Shown: positions 43,770-56,928, counted from the first letter of the stretch. The stretch is 64,000 nt of DNA from Odiellus spinosus (GCA_963920705.1 OY987232.1:20385868-20449867); one strand, 5' to 3'. Numbers and translations: made by a program. Notes: generated from the letters alone by a model not told the origin.

Positions 43770-46700
43770 CTATCCAATCTTTGGACTCGTTGAACGACCA
43801 AATAGTACAGTTCATATTTTCACCAGCGGCGTCGTTGGCGTCGATATCGGGGGTCGGCGGTCATTCGTCGGAGGGTGTCTGCCCCCGTCTAGAGGACGCT
43901 CTTGTTCCGATCGCGACTACGTCACTAGAGGAGGATGACCGCCAATCGAGCGCCACGCCTCGCGACTCTGACGTCATCGAGAAAGGGCGGACTCCGCAAC
44001 CATCTACTCATGATACTTTACTTACAGCGTCAAACTCCGCGGTAATTTACTCTTAATTACTTTGTTAGATAGATTATCGTTTCTCGAATTGCCCTCTACG
44101 AAGTCCCACAATTTTGAATAGGGGTTTCTCTTTGGTTCGGGTATTTGCCCCATTAACCCGAAAACCACTTTTCCAATTACCCGAAACTACTCGCGGGTAG
44201 TAGAACATTATCCTCAATTTAAGGCCCTATCTGCTCTGATACTTGCACCTTTAAAATGTTTTTCCCTTACGCGCGCTTTGACAGTACAATTTGTTACGTA
44301 CAACGTCGTCTGCTAAGCTAGAAAAGGAGGCGACTTTAGAGGGTATTTGAAAATCGCGGATAGTCCCTTTAATAATTTTTCCCCTATCACCTAGGCATAA
44401 ACCGATAGCTAGCGCCGTTAGAAAGAAGACATTCCGTAGATTAATTTAAAGTCACCCTGCTTACAATTTCGTTTCTCGTTAGGTATTCGACACGTTGTCC
44501 TAATTATTACCCGTCAACCGTTTCGTGTATTAATTATTTCTACATTTTGTTTATAATCTTTCGCGTTTATTTTCACATTGGCGTATTTGTAGTCATTTCT
44601 ACCCTCGAACCGAGAGGAACAGCGCGAATCTCTGTCGTCTTCCATGGCCCTCATGCGACGTCTACTCGTTGACGCCCAGGCCAAATTCAGACGCATGATG
44701 GAAGAAAATAAAGCTCTGGCCTCCAGAATTGACGGAGACATTCAAACCGCCCACCAAGAGGTTAGGACCAATCAAAATCAAACTTTACGATCGACTGTAA
44801 ATAAATCTAGAAAGTTCATTTAATCTTCAGGTTTCTTTACTACGAGCCGAATTAGCGGACACGAACAAACGAATCACCCAAATTACCAATTGCGTTTCGG
44901 TAACGGATGTTTCTAGCCCAACATCGTCTACCCCGATTAATCGCGAAGAACCAATAGGGATGAAAGTGGTTGAACTGTCATCGGAACCAGTTTATCGCGG
45001 TTTCGATCGCGATAACTGTACATTATCGAACGGTAAAGGAGGCTCCCGCAGCCCGGATCGGACGAAAGCCACGAATGTGGTCGAACCTTTAGTGAAAAAA
45101 CCCCCTTTGAAATCGACTAGCCTTCGTAGACACGGTGGCGGTGTCGTGGCTACTGGAAAAAAAAATCGGTCTTGCGCTAATACCAACAGCCCGCGGTCTT
45201 CGGGTGACAAAATGGTGACATCTAGAAACGGCGAATGTGTCGATTCGGTCATCGGTACCGTCGATTTGATGACGGGTAAAAGTCAAGACGCTGATGACGA
45301 AGACGGAGATTGCGATAGATGCAGGGGTAAGTACGAAAACATTACTTCCTTAGGTACTTCAGTAATTGTACTTCCATTAACGCGTGTCTTAATGGTATAC
45401 TTAGTTTGTCCTCATCGTGATACGGCGAACGTAATTCTTCCATTGGAGGAGAAATTGAACAATTTAGAGGAACAGAACGAACATTTGAACGAGCGAATCG
45501 GTAGTCTTCAAAAGGAATTGGACATCATGCATCGAGTCACTCAGACTGAACAGGCCAACGGGGACAAGGACAATTACCCCTCGGAGTTAGATACGGCTTT
45601 GGCGACGCCCGAGACAAGTTCCGTCGATATTCCCACCGCAGTCGCTTCTTCATCGTCTTCGTCGTCAGTCACCCTCAAGAACCCCGAAGTAGAACGACTC
45701 GAAATCGAACTCAAACACGCCAAAGACGCCTTAGCCGGTGAGTCAAGTACTTCTACTTAAATTTAAACACATAGAGTAGCTGGAAAAGAATATTTTCCTC
45801 CACGACTAATCCCAAAATTGGTTCGGGTCTATTGGTAAATTGACCTTTCATGTTGAAGATAGATGACGCCAATAGCTAGAATAGGGGACGATGTTTAGTG
45901 GGGCAAGTCTCTTTTAAGATCTTAAGTTGCGCGGTTGAAATTGCAAAGTGTCGTATATCTTTATTATATTTGTTAAGCAATACTTATACATTCATTTATT
46001 ATATACTTATGTCTTCACAAATGTGAAATGACTTCCTGTTAGAGTTTCTTGTCGTCTGCTAGTTTGCTGTTAGGCTCTGTTTGTCAATAAAGTCAGGTTA
46101 TATAATCAATTATTAATAAACTAATTATTAAGTTTGAGGAAAACCTTATTTATTTTTCACCATCTAAAGATTAAAATAAACGATATTAATAAAATTAACT
46201 TAATTGATCACTGTGAAATGGAGCGAATGGACCCGAATAGATTTTAATTCCTTCTCAATCTTAACCGGATTAAATTTTAATTCCCGAATAGCTTTGAAAG
46301 CGGATCGTAAAAGATTAAAAGCCGAGAAATTTGACCTTCTAAATCAAATGAAACAATTGTACGGCACGTTGGAAGACAAGGAGAAGGAATTGCGCGACTT
46401 CATTCGCAATTACGAGCAGAGAATGAGGGAAAGCGACGATAATCTCAAGCAAGTAAGTACTTACCATTCATTCGTAAGCTTAATCGAAATTAATCAATCC
46501 GGGCCTTGGCGCCAGTTGGTGAGAGAGCGCGAAGATTCTGAACGGGAAAAATGGAACATTTTGAAACACGCCAGAGACGAAGCTGAGAGATCGGTGGCCT
46601 TGTGCGCCCAATTGGGAATCAAGGAAGCCCAAGTTAAACAACTTCAGGAGGAACTTATTTGCGTTTGTTTCATTATTTGTTTCCTTAAACGCTAAAAACC

Positions 46701-49700
46701 CTAGAAGTAATATTTCGTTACTTGTTAGATCCGCGAAAAACTTGGTTACATTTCGGACACGGATGTCCGTAGTCGATCGAACGGATATCGAAGTCCGAGC
46801 GCCACTTCGACTCACACGCACGGACGAGATAGCAGCGATACTCCGACGCCGACACTCGGTGGTTCGGAACCCACCTCTTCTTACGACGGAACGCCAACAA
46901 TTACGGTTGACAGAGATTCGGGTTGCAGTCCGGGACATCACAGCGCGCGGGGTCATCATCACCATCACCATCGAGACAAAGACGCTCGACGGCCGTCTTT
47001 AACGGGTCTGTCTCGATCGGCTGAAGAAATCTACAATAGCAGTGGTAGTTCCGATACGGGAGCTACCGCCTCAGCCACCAAGAAGAGACGCGACAAGAAC
47101 TCGACTTGGGGTTCCATCTCCAGAGTTTTTTCCAGGAGCAGACAACGGAAGTCGCTCGATCCGGGCTTTTACGAAGGTACAGGTACGTCCCCTATTGGAA
47201 AATGGAATTCCCCTTACCAAAAAAAAGTTAACCTTAAGAGGTCTTGGGTCAATCTATGTGAATTCGGCTTGAGGAAAAAGGGTCTAATTTTAAATTTCAA
47301 TCATTTTTTTTTTTCTACGGATATATAAGAAGGGTTGCCACAGATTTTTCATATCAAAATTCCCTGACTTTTCCAGGTTGTCCCTGACCATCTACACCGT
47401 TTTTCCCTGACCAATTTAAAGCTTTAAATTAGTACAACTCCAAGGTTGCTAGAGATTCGTGTGGGAGCTCTAACCTGCGCGAATCACCTCTCCCCAAAAA
47501 TAGGTCTTCTGTTTAGACAGTATTCCGTGAGAAAGTATTCATTAAAAAAACGTGCTTTTCTCAATAGGGACTTTCTCCGGTCTAACTGAATCCGTACTAT
47601 GAGATTACACTATTTTATTTTTGGATAATATGAAAATTCCCTGACTTTTCCCTGACTTTTTAGACCAATTATGAAATTCGCTGACTTTTCCATGTTTTCC
47701 AGGTCTGTGGCAACCCTGTATAAGAGTAAGAAACTGATATTGACCATGTTTCAGACTCCAAAAAAAAAAAATTATTTCTCAAGTTATAATTTTTTTAATT
47801 GTTTCAAAATTATAGGAGTTTATTAATTTTTAATTTCTTAAAAAAAAAAAAAAAGAAGCATTTCATGTCGTTGAAACATTTTTGTTTTGAACTGGTACCG
47901 CTTCCCATTTGATGTTTCTGGGTAATCTACGCTAAATTCGTAATTAAGACATAGGAAAGGGCCTCAATCCTAATTTGAAGCTATAAAACCCTGGTTAAGA
48001 AATACAAAGACAGATGATTAAATTTGGGAAAGGGAATGGGGTCTCATAAGGGCCAAATTTGAAATTCAAAAACCACCTTGGAAAATTCAGAAAAATTAAT
48101 ATTTTTGGCCCAACAGTATATCTACTTCAATTTATAAATGGGATCAATGAGAAACAATTTTGAAGTGCAAATATTTTTTTATTTTTCATAATTGTACGAT
48201 TTTATTTATTTTGAGTTTCTTTAAAACCTGGAAAAGTCAGGGAAATTCAATTCGAATTTTTTTTACAAATCCTGATAACCTTAACTAATAAAACTAAGTT
48301 AATAGTGAGTCTGAATATTTTTACATTGTAAAAAAAGAAGTTTATATCATTAGCGAGCGGCAGCGAACAGCAGAGGTCATCGTGGTCTCCTCAAAGTAGT
48401 TTGTGCGCGAGTCCCTTGACGGAAGACAGTTACGCCGAGAAGTTGAAATTGCTGGAAGAAGCTCGAGGTCAGAGGATGGACAGGTGGAAAGCGGCGACTG
48501 TCTTGGCCTGGTTGGAAATCACTTTGGGAATGCCGCAGTACGGAGCCATGTGCGCCGAAAACATAAAAAGCGGAAAAGTAACCCCCAATAAATTCAAATT
48601 AAATTTGATTAACTAATTTCAATCTCTTTTAGATTCTTCTGGAACTTTCGGATCCCGAATTAGAAGCCGGTTTAGGCATCGCCAATTCCATGCATAGACG
48701 GAAACTACGTTTAGCCATCGAAGAACATCGCGATCCACCGTCGAAGTAAAGGTTTTCATTTTGATTCTTTCCTCCTCATCTAAATCTAATGTTTCTACGT
48801 TTTTGGCCTCGCAGCCCTTATCCGAAGATCAGTCACTTGACTCACGCTTGGGTTGTCGAGGAATGGCTTCCCAGTTTGGGTCTCATGATTTACGCCGATA
48901 ATTTCGTTCGCCAACTCATTGACGGTCGCGTTCTCGAGACCTTATCCAAAAAGGATTTGGAGAAGAGTCTTGGCGTCACTCGCAAGTTCCATCAAGTCAG
49001 CCTCACGCACGCCGTGCAATTACTCAGAATGGTCAAGTTCGATAAACAAGTACTTGCGCTATTTTCTTAATACTTAATAGGATTTTCTTAGAACTTGGAG
49101 TAGTTTTTAAACTATTCTAAGTACTTAGACTACTTTGAAAAGTACTTAGACTACTTTGAAAAGTACTTAGACTACTTTGAAAAGTACTTAGACTACTTTG
49201 AAAAGTACTTAGACTACTTTGAAAAGTACTTGGACTACTTTGAAAAGTACTTGGACTACTTTGAAAAGTACTTGGACTACTTTGAAAAGTACTTGGACTA
49301 CTTTGAAAAGTACTTGGACTACTTTGAAAAGTACTTAGACTACTTTGAAAAGTACTTAGACTAGTTTGAAAAGTACTTAGACTACTTTGAAAAGTACTTA
49401 GACTAGTTTAAAAAGTACTTATACTAGTTTAAAAAGTAATTTGACTAGTTTGAAAAGTAATTTGACTAGTTTAAAAAGTAATTTGACTAGTTTAAAAAGT
49501 AATTTGACTAGTTTATAAAGTACTTGTGGTATTTTCTAGATCACTTTTTACTCAATTTCAGTAAATTCTAAGTATTTAAAATACTTTATGAAGTATTTGC
49601 GATATTTTTTGAAGACAAACTTTTTATGAAGTAGTAACTGTCGTTTCGTTTGGCGTTGTAGTTGCTTCAACAGCGTCGATCTCATTCGGAGAGTATGGAC

Positions 49701-52700
49701 GTGGATCCGTTGGTTTGGACGAATCAGCGTTTTATCAAATGGGCTAAAAGTATCGATCTGTCGGAATACGCTGACAATTTGCGGGATAGCGGCGTGCACG
49801 GGGCCCTGGTGGTCTTGGAACCTTCGTTTCAAGCGGATACGATGGCAACAGCCTTGGGCATCCCGGCGTCCAAAAATATCATCAGACGACATCTAACTAC
49901 CGAGCTCGAGAATTTGGTCCAACCGGCCAGGTACGCTTAGTTGTTAAGTCACTAGAAATCTTTAGTATTAATTTGGGAAGTTTTTTCCTGCGGGAATCTT
50001 TTGAATCCTTATTGTTTAAATAGGCCTAATCCACTATTTAAAAAATTTACAATCAAATATTAACGGGTAAATGAAAAATGCTAAATCACTTTCTTGATTT
50101 TACGTTTTTCCGAATCTACGTTATCGAAAACCTAAGAAAAATATCAACTCTTATTTTTAAGCATCTCCTAAATATGATAGAAAAGGTTTTAGAGATCGGA
50201 CTTAGTTGTCTGCTACTTAAAAAAGCATGGAGCCCCTGTGTTTGAATTTGAAATAAAACAAAATTGGCAAAGTTTTCTATAAAATGTTCTAAAATTTATT
50301 TAATTCAGGGCTCCCTCCAGGTCCTTAAAATACCTAAAACCCCCTACTTTTTTTTTTTGAGGTCCTTAAATGACTGTAAAATTGTGATTTTGGTCCCTAA
50401 ACCACCATATTTCTAGTAAATTTGGGTCAAAGTACCATCAGCCTATATAATTATCTCGAAAAAATGTTATAAAATTAAAGTTAGATTTGTGATAAAATGT
50501 TTTGGAAAAAAAACCTACTTTAAAAGTAATTTTTTGAAAATTCGAGATCTCATTTCTTTTTAATTTGCTTCTTTAAATTAGTTAGAAATTGATGAATTTT
50601 GGTCTCTACGCGATTTCAGAATGTCTTTGGAAGCGGAAGCTCTAGTGAACAGCAAACGAGGTAAATCCACGAGTTCGTTGCATTCTTCGTCTTCGGGATC
50701 TTTGGGTCGAAATTTCCTTCGCTCTTCGTCTTCAAAAGGAACTCTGGATCGACCGGACAACAAACGAAGGTCCAGCATGAGGGTCAGTACGCCTTTTTCG
50801 ATATTCCACTTGGTTCCTACAATTAGAGCTCTGATTAGGGAGATATAGAGTTGGGGGTGGGGGCGTGTTTTTACCAATCAAGGCGTCATTATGACGTCAT
50901 TGGCTTGATTATTTAGTTGCTGTTAATGTTCGGGCGTCCTTGGCGATTTTCGTCATTTTAAATTAAACGCGTCGACGTAACGAGAGAGACGGTAATCCCC
51001 CGTTTACTCGTGTGTTTCGTTCAGTTTGCCGCTTGGAAAAGTTCTCAGGTAAGACGGAACTACGTTATTATTACGTTAATTAACGCCAACGACATCATTA
51101 ACACCAGTGTTTTGCCATTTCCATTTTGCCAAAATTGGTTTATTGATTTTTTATTTGTTTACCGAGTGTGACGTAACTGAACAAAATTATTTTTTATATT
51201 TACGAGATTTTTTCATTTAATTGTTTCTTGCTTTAGTTATCCAATTATTTATTAGTTATTTCTACATTTTTCATTTTATCATTTAGTTTATTAGTTTAGT
51301 TTTTTAATTACTCTAATATTTCTCGTAATTTTTGTTTAATTTGGTTATTTATTTATTTAATTTTTTTTCAACCTTCTCCTCATCCTCCTGTTATCTTTGG
51401 CAGCTGTTCTAACTCTTGTATTTGTTTTTTTCTGGTCGTCGGGGTCTGTTTCGGATGTTTTATTTTCAGTTGAGTGTCTCTTAAGGCGTCTTTCTCTATC
51501 TTTGGTCCATGCCAGCCCGGGCTTGTGTTAGAGCATGGTAACTAACCAACTAACTAACTAATATCGGTCGAGTCTGTTAAAACCCTCCTTTTCGCTTCTG
51601 GGGGGGGGGGGGGGGGGGGTGGCTGGGTTTCAAACTCGTATTCAAAACTTATTTAAAGCCTTTATTTACGAAGACTTCCTATATTGTCCTACGATCGAGA
51701 ATATTTGATTGAATTTGGAACTCTGCCTTTCCCCACTCCCCAAGTTGGCTTTTAATTGGCTCGCGCTGATTTTAACAAAATAATTATCTGTATAGCTTTA
51801 ATTTCTATAATTTAAGAGCTTATTTCAGCCTTGAGCTTATTTCAACATAATTCGAGCTCATTTTAATTTAATTCGAGTTACTCGATTTTAATTAGAGATT
51901 AAATAAAAGTTGAAGCTTAAATCCAGCTTAATTCGATTTTAATTAGATTAAATAAAAATTGAAGCTTAAATTGATTAAATTGAACCTAATTCAAGCTTAA
52001 TTCGATTAAATTGAACTTAATTCGATTAAATTGACCTTAATTCAAGCGTAAATCGTTTAAATTGACCTTAATTCGAGTTTAAAACGATTAAATTGACCTT
52101 AATTCGAGTTTAAAACGATTTAATTGACCTTAATTCGAGTTTAAAACGATTAAATTGACCTTAATTTGTGCTTAAATTGAGATTTATTATTGAATTATTT
52201 CAACTTAATCTTTTAAGCCTAAATTATCCCGAAATAAGCTTCATTAATTAAAATGTAGTTTAATTCTAGCTTATTTGATGTGAAATAACTGAAATCGATC
52301 TTATTCGAGGTTTGATTTCGTAACCAATAATGCGTTTCATTCTTTTTAGAGCGAACGAACAAGGTTAATACGATTTAGTCCAACTAGCAATTACTAACAA
52401 TTCCCCAATTTTATTTGAATTACTTAAATAATTAATAAGAGTGTGCGCAATCAATTAATGCAATTTTAATTTAATAAGGTCGTAAGGTCAATGAATAATA
52501 TTTAATTTTTTTTGTTGGATATTTTTTGCGCGGGTGATTTGCAGGGCTCGTTGACCCGCGCGTTGGGTTTGAAGTTAGAAGCTGAATTATCATCCCATCA
52601 TCATCCAATAGACGATTCGTCGAATGAGCAGCAGCCGCGGCATAATTCGACCCCCGAGCTGACCAAAAAGACCTTGATTACGACGGACGATTTAACGCTC

Positions 52701-52865
52701 GTTCGGTCGAGAACCTCCGCGAGTGCGGCTTTGCTTAATTACGGACCTCAAAGACGATCGCTGAGCGCCAGTCGCGTCAAATTAGGTCAAAGTTCAACGG
52801 GTTCTTCGAAACCAGCGAGCAATTCGGGTGGCTACTTGGAAACGATGACCGTTACTCCCGTTTAA
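43770..52865 (+). CDS. KAZN: Kazrin, coiled-coil and triple-SAM scaffold protein (5' end open)
   Basis: Exons: 43770-44041, 44593-44760, 44831-45326, 45405-45737, 46292-46452, 46516-46662, 46729-47182, 48354-48577, 48633-48745, 48815-49049, 49662-49930, 50620-50782, 51025-51048, 52545-52865. Phases agree throughout; with 32849-33278 the product is 1269 aa. The coiled coil has kazrin-like EENKALASRIDGDIQTAHQE, LKADRKRLKAEK and LRDFIRNYEQ. A linker has WGSISRVFSRSRQRKSLDPG. Three SAM domains follow: DRWKAATVLAWLEITLGMPQ (first), AWVVEEWLPSLGL to LEKSLGVTRKFHQVSL (second), and DPLVWTNQRFIKWAKSIDL to MATALGIPASKNIIRRHL (third). Liprins share the triple SAM, but MDRW, the SAM3 wording and the coiled-coil motifs fit kazrin. 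The C-terminus TVTPV resembles vertebrate EVTNV and a class I PDZ ligand. Vertebrate kazrin links cell junctions, endosomes and the cytoskeleton. The donor at 46662 (TGC|GTTTGT) is weak. Confidence 0.92.
44222..44380. mobile_element. Family-B solo arm in a kazrin intron
   Basis: AGGCCCTATCTGCTCTGA at the left, then GACAGTACAATTTGTTACGT, CAACGTCGTCTGCTAAGC and GCGGATAGTCCCTTTA match the right arm of 11672-12074. Confidence 0.7.
47330..47718. mobile_element. GGGTTGCCA-family MITE in a kazrin intron
   Basis: Starts AAGGGTTGCCACAG and ends CTGTGGCAACCCTG. TATAAG flanks both sides (47324-47329 and 47719-47724). Interior motifs CCCTGACTTTTCC are the reverse of GTCAGGGAAA in other copies. Confidence 0.82.
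49070..49530. repeat. 21-bp minisatellite in a kazrin intron
   Basis: About 20 copies of ACTTAGACTACTTTGAAAAG T. Variants with TTGG, TAGTTT and TAATTT cluster, so units have spread locally. It fills most of the intron between the second and third SAM exons. Confidence 0.95.
51025..51048 (+). CDS. 24-nt kazrin microexon
   Basis: TTTGCCGCTTGGAAAAGTTC TCAG codes FAAWKSSQ in phase 0. It is preceded by TTTCGTTCAG and followed by GTAAGACGG. Both neighbours (50620-50782 and 52545-52865) are also phase 0 at the junctions, so it can be included or skipped without changing the frame. Confidence 0.65.
51990..52165. repeat. 31-bp tandem repeat in the last kazrin intron
   Basis: About five copies of CGATTAAATTGACCTTAATT CGAGTTTAAAA, with shorter relatives from about 51840. 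A run of 20 G lies at 51601-51620 in the same intron. Confidence 0.85.
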
Positions 52866-54553
52866 ATAAACGTAAGCGAAAAAAAAAACAACTATGGCCA
52901 TAAATAGATATATAAACTGAAGAAAAAAGCGCGCAGACTTTTATTAAACTCAAAAACTTAATATCGGTGCTGAACTTGATTAGTTTTAATTAAAACGCGG
53001 GTACCCTTACTTTTAATTCTATAATTTTTTATTTTTGGCCTAAATGTACTTGACGACGATAAAAAAGGCGCTATTACGTTAAATGTAAGATGAAATAAGG
53101 CGGCCGCGTAATTAACTTGGAAATAAAAATTCAAATCGGAGATCTTTGCCACGCCGCTCTATTCCCGTATCTCTTAGGTTAGATAAACCGGAGAACAAGC
53201 GTTTTTATCAACACTTCCCCCTTTCCACCACACTTTGTGACTGGAGCTCGTTAAATTCATTTAATTTGTTAAAATATGATGGTTTTCTACTCTTATTTGA
53301 AAATGGCAATTTTGGTAGATGGCGCTAACTTCGCTAATAATTGACAAGAACAGTGATGGAACATGTATATCTCATTGCTGGTCATTCTGCCTATTATCTT
53401 GCCTCATTTCCATGTCACTTTTTCTCCCCAAAGAGGTAAATTTCTTTATAGCGTAGCGTTGTTAAGATCCCCGATTTGGCGCATATATTATCGAAAGTTG
53501 GTAATTAGCGCCTAGTCGTTCAAATTCTCGATAATATTATTGATACGGGTGAAGGGTAGATTTTTAATCGCTCGGGAAAAACCTACGTTTTCATTAAAGT
53601 TAGGCCTATTTAATAATAGAAACCAGCCTCTTTTAATACGAGTATCAAGAGATGGGCCGGGCTATATGTATCTTTAGAACTATTTAAGACGCTGGTGTCT
53701 ATTGTTAAATTTGACTTCAATTTGGGGTCGAACTCGCCTCGAGCTACGCGAGTATATTAGTCTCGTTTAATTATCATAACCGTACGATTGAAGGCCTGTG
53801 ATATTGTATAAAGTGCGAAAATTAGAAAAACCATATATATATATATATATACGTATAAAATAATCTGCCAAATTAAAAAAAAGGAACCTAGAGGATTTGA
53901 GCGTGTTAATACGCCTAAGAAAATTAAGCCAAAACATTTCGTTGGTTATGACTGATGGACTTTGAAACTAAGTTTTAAAAACTAACCTTATCAAATTGCC
54001 ATCATCGATCATTTCAAAGTCGATAAATTGGATCAATCAAATGGATTTAAACTGTGAAGGAAGCGGTTCGTTACCGAAATCAATAAATGCTTGGCTCTGT
54101 TGAAGAATAAAACTATCCCCGAACGAATGGAAATGTTTTTAATTTAAATCTAAGCATTACTCGTTGCAGTAGGGTAGAAAAAAAAAATATATAGTTTCAT
54201 TGTTTTTAAACGAAAAAATTTGGACAAGAAACGACCGTGAAACTTGAGTAGTTGGATTAAAATAAGTAAAGCTTCGTAAGGTTATATCAATTTGATTAAA
54301 TTAATAGTAAAAACAATTAAAAAATCACGGGTCATAAAAAAATGTGAGATTTTCAAGCAGAAAATTCGCGAAAAGAAATTAACTTTGTTCAATTTTACAG
54401 AATATTCGATAATTTTCCAAAAATTTCAAGGCTCTTCTACATTCGCAAGCTCGACCGTCTCATAACGCTTGATTTTAGTTCTCAGACATTCGTCGCTCTT
54501 CCTCAAACGTGGAACGAAAATATCAAACCCGTTCTTGTTTTTGATTCAAATTG
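52866..54553. other. Kazrin 3' flank, no gene seen
   Basis: AATAAA overlaps the stop region at 52865-52870, with ATTAAA near 52945. The rest is AT-rich with an (AT)n tract at about 53834-53851. No coding signal. Confidence 0.55.
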
Positions 54554-54619
54554 ATGGCCGTGTTCCAGAAAGTAACTCCTCGTGACGGGTACATTCGGAT
54601 TCTACAAGTTCTTGAACTG
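54554..54619 (+). CDS. Candidate first exon, unrecognised
   Basis: ATG after an in-frame TGA four codons upstream. It reads MAVFQKVTPRDGYIRI and ends LQVLEL before GTGAGAG, phase 0. The frame would also continue open for some 25 codons. No partner exon or homology was recognised, so it may be chance. Confidence 0.2.
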
Positions 54620-56811
54620 GTGAGAGTCGTTTCATTTTCAAATTTTAAACAACTCGAATTGTTACGGGTATTTCTAAACAAGTGTCCTGACAATTAAGTA
54701 GAAAGATTAAAACTAGCCAATTTGTATCCTAGCTAAGCCTAGTTTATAAACAGGAAACAATTAAGACCACCAAACTCAATTTAGATCCTAGTTAAGACCA
54801 ATTTCGAAACAATTATACGCTATTTCAAAATCAACTTTTATATTTAGGTTTTATAAAATTTAGTTTTGATCTAGGTATTTGTTTAGGACGTAAGGATTTA
54901 TCTTGTTTTCAAGTTGAAAAACTTGTCCCTTGCCCTTTAACTTGTTTTAAAATAAAGGCCTTAGGATTTGTCTTGTTTTCAAGTTGTAAAACTTGTCCCT
55001 CTTGCCCTTTAAATCAAGTGATTTAAAATAAAAGGCTAAGGAAACTTTAGCCGTATCTTAAATGTGAATTTTTGAACGCAACTCCAAACCACTAAACAGT
55101 ATGACGGAGATATTAAAACTTAGTCATGTTTAAAAATTCAAATAGACCAAAATAGGTCAAATTAGGGCGAATGTTAAACCTAATCATTATAAAATTAAAC
55201 AAATTTAAGTCGATTTAAAAGTAATTTAAAATTGACGAAAATGTCTGAAAAACTAAGTTAAATAATCAAAAAGTACGAAATTCTTTAGGAATCTAATCAC
55301 GTGATGAGGAAGGGGAGAGCTTAAACTAATTTAATTAAAATTAAAATTATAGTTAAAAAAAACGTCATATTGTCCATTTTATTTAGAAAAGATCCCATGA
55401 TAAGTAACAAATTTTTAAAAATATTAAAATTTTGCATTTTAACCCATGTTATAGAGATTTATGGTATGTCTGCGCATATATTATAACACTGGCAGAGCTC
55501 GGGCAATCCAGTCACTACGTAGTGGACTAATGTATTCTTGTTTTATATCATAGCTTTGGATACTACTAGTGGAATTTCAACCAGTGAATGCGGTATGAAG
55601 ACGCAAGAGGAAGCTTAATCTTTTAATTCGATATCCTTGAAAATGGACCTAATCCTCTAATTAAAATTATTTGAAACAAATATTAGGCTTGAACCAAAAG
55701 ATACGTTATGAATAACAAGTTTACCAAGTTGGAATGTTTGGTATATCGTAAATACGGGCATCGAAACTCGTGGCTACATCCTAAAAGATAGGGGAAATTT
55801 CAAAGGTGAAAAATTGCGGCGATAATCAAAGTAGAAGGTTCAGTATTAAGCTAGAATTCAATATTTCACTCGCAAAGTAGTTCTATAAATTATCCATGGA
55901 GTTTGATAAGTGGTTACTAAGGTACCTCTGGGTAACGAGCGAGATTGGCCGGAAACTCGTTAACAACGAGATATCAAACTCCTCGATGCTTGTTAAACGT
56001 AGTCTACTCAGCAAGAAAAATTAAAGATTTGTAGCCCAATCAAGAAGAAAGGGTTTTGAGTTAAAATAATTTAGTGGAGCTTGGTAAATATAAGTAACTT
56101 GAAAAGATATTTCTGGTTATAGTGTTAGTTCTACACTCTCCTTAGGATTAAATAATGATCTAAGTCATTGATAACTTTAATTGTTTTGCTATAACGTTTT
56201 TCGGGACCTTTATTGACTTAAACAACTCTCTGAAAATATGTTAGCTATCTAAATAATAAATGCAAATTAATGTGAGTATAAGGATAACCACTAACCTATA
56301 AAATGCTATTTTGTTGTCTGCTAAAAAGTGTTGGTCCTCCACCTTTTCAAACCGAAAGAAAGCGTCTCTGTTACTATGGCGACGGGGGCGGAGCTTAAGG
56401 GTATTGTCAATGGCTTCTAGACTTATAATTTCATAAATTGGTTTTAAGCCCCGCCTTTTTTGCAATGGGCGACATTTTTATTGATTGAGCAGACAATGTT
56501 TATAGTTTTAGAGCACGCGATTGGCTAAAAACGTTAGGAAAAAGAGTGACGTTTACAGTTTTTACACGGTGGAGGACGGAGGTCTCAATGCTCTATATCT
56601 CCATCCAATTACGTGGCCATCTTGTTACGCTTATTTGATTAAGCAGACGATGTTTACAATTATGGAGCTTCACTATTGGCTAGAATAGATACTCCAAATT
56701 GGGTATGGAGTATAAATATAAACATGAGTAATTGCACTGACAACCCGATACGGCGAGTTGGATTTTTGAAACGTTAACGTAATTTATTTATTAACACGGT
56801 GTATTATAAAC
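54620..56811. other. Intergenic sequence, no supported gene
   Basis: AT-rich. Contains two local direct repeats of TTGTTTTCAAGTTGAAAAAC near 54903 and 54970, a family-C start at 55642, and two diverged copies of a segment with GATTAAGCAGACGATGTTTA near 56486 and 56638. No conserved coding sequence. Confidence 0.5.
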
Positions 56812-56928
56812 ATGGAAAAATGGGAGCAGATTCCCTCATATATTCCAGCTACGTTACACACTAAGGCGAATGATCAGTTTTCGATCGACAACTGGATTTC
56901 TAACATGGGAAAGGCTCGTAGCTTCTAA
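56812..56928 (+). CDS. Small open frame after a TATA box, possibly of mobile origin
   Basis: A 38-residue frame, MEKWEQIPSYIPATLHTKAN followed by DQFSIDNWISNMGKARSF and a stop. About 100 bp upstream lies GGAGTATAAATATAAAC, then GCACTGAC 20-30 bp later, a plausible core promoter. No family was recognised. It may be the 5' part of a decayed transposon gene. Confidence 0.25.
   Translation: MEKWEQIPSYIPATLHTKANDQFSIDNWISNMGKARSF

Noticed and set aside
46480..46971. 163-codon minus-strand frame
   Set aside because: Antisense of kazrin exons; the plus-strand exons are conserved.
49070..49530. CRISPR-like array
   Set aside because: Units are contiguous and all alike with no unique spacers, and the genome is eukaryotic.
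48354..49930. Liprin-alpha or liprin-beta as the identity of the triple-SAM gene
   Set aside because: The wording of all three SAM domains and the upstream coiled coil fit kazrin better than either liprin.
51601..51620. Poly-G run as a biological signal
   Set aside because: Runs here and at 36437-36452 may be quadruplex-forming, but length is unreliable in sequencing, so nothing is claimed.
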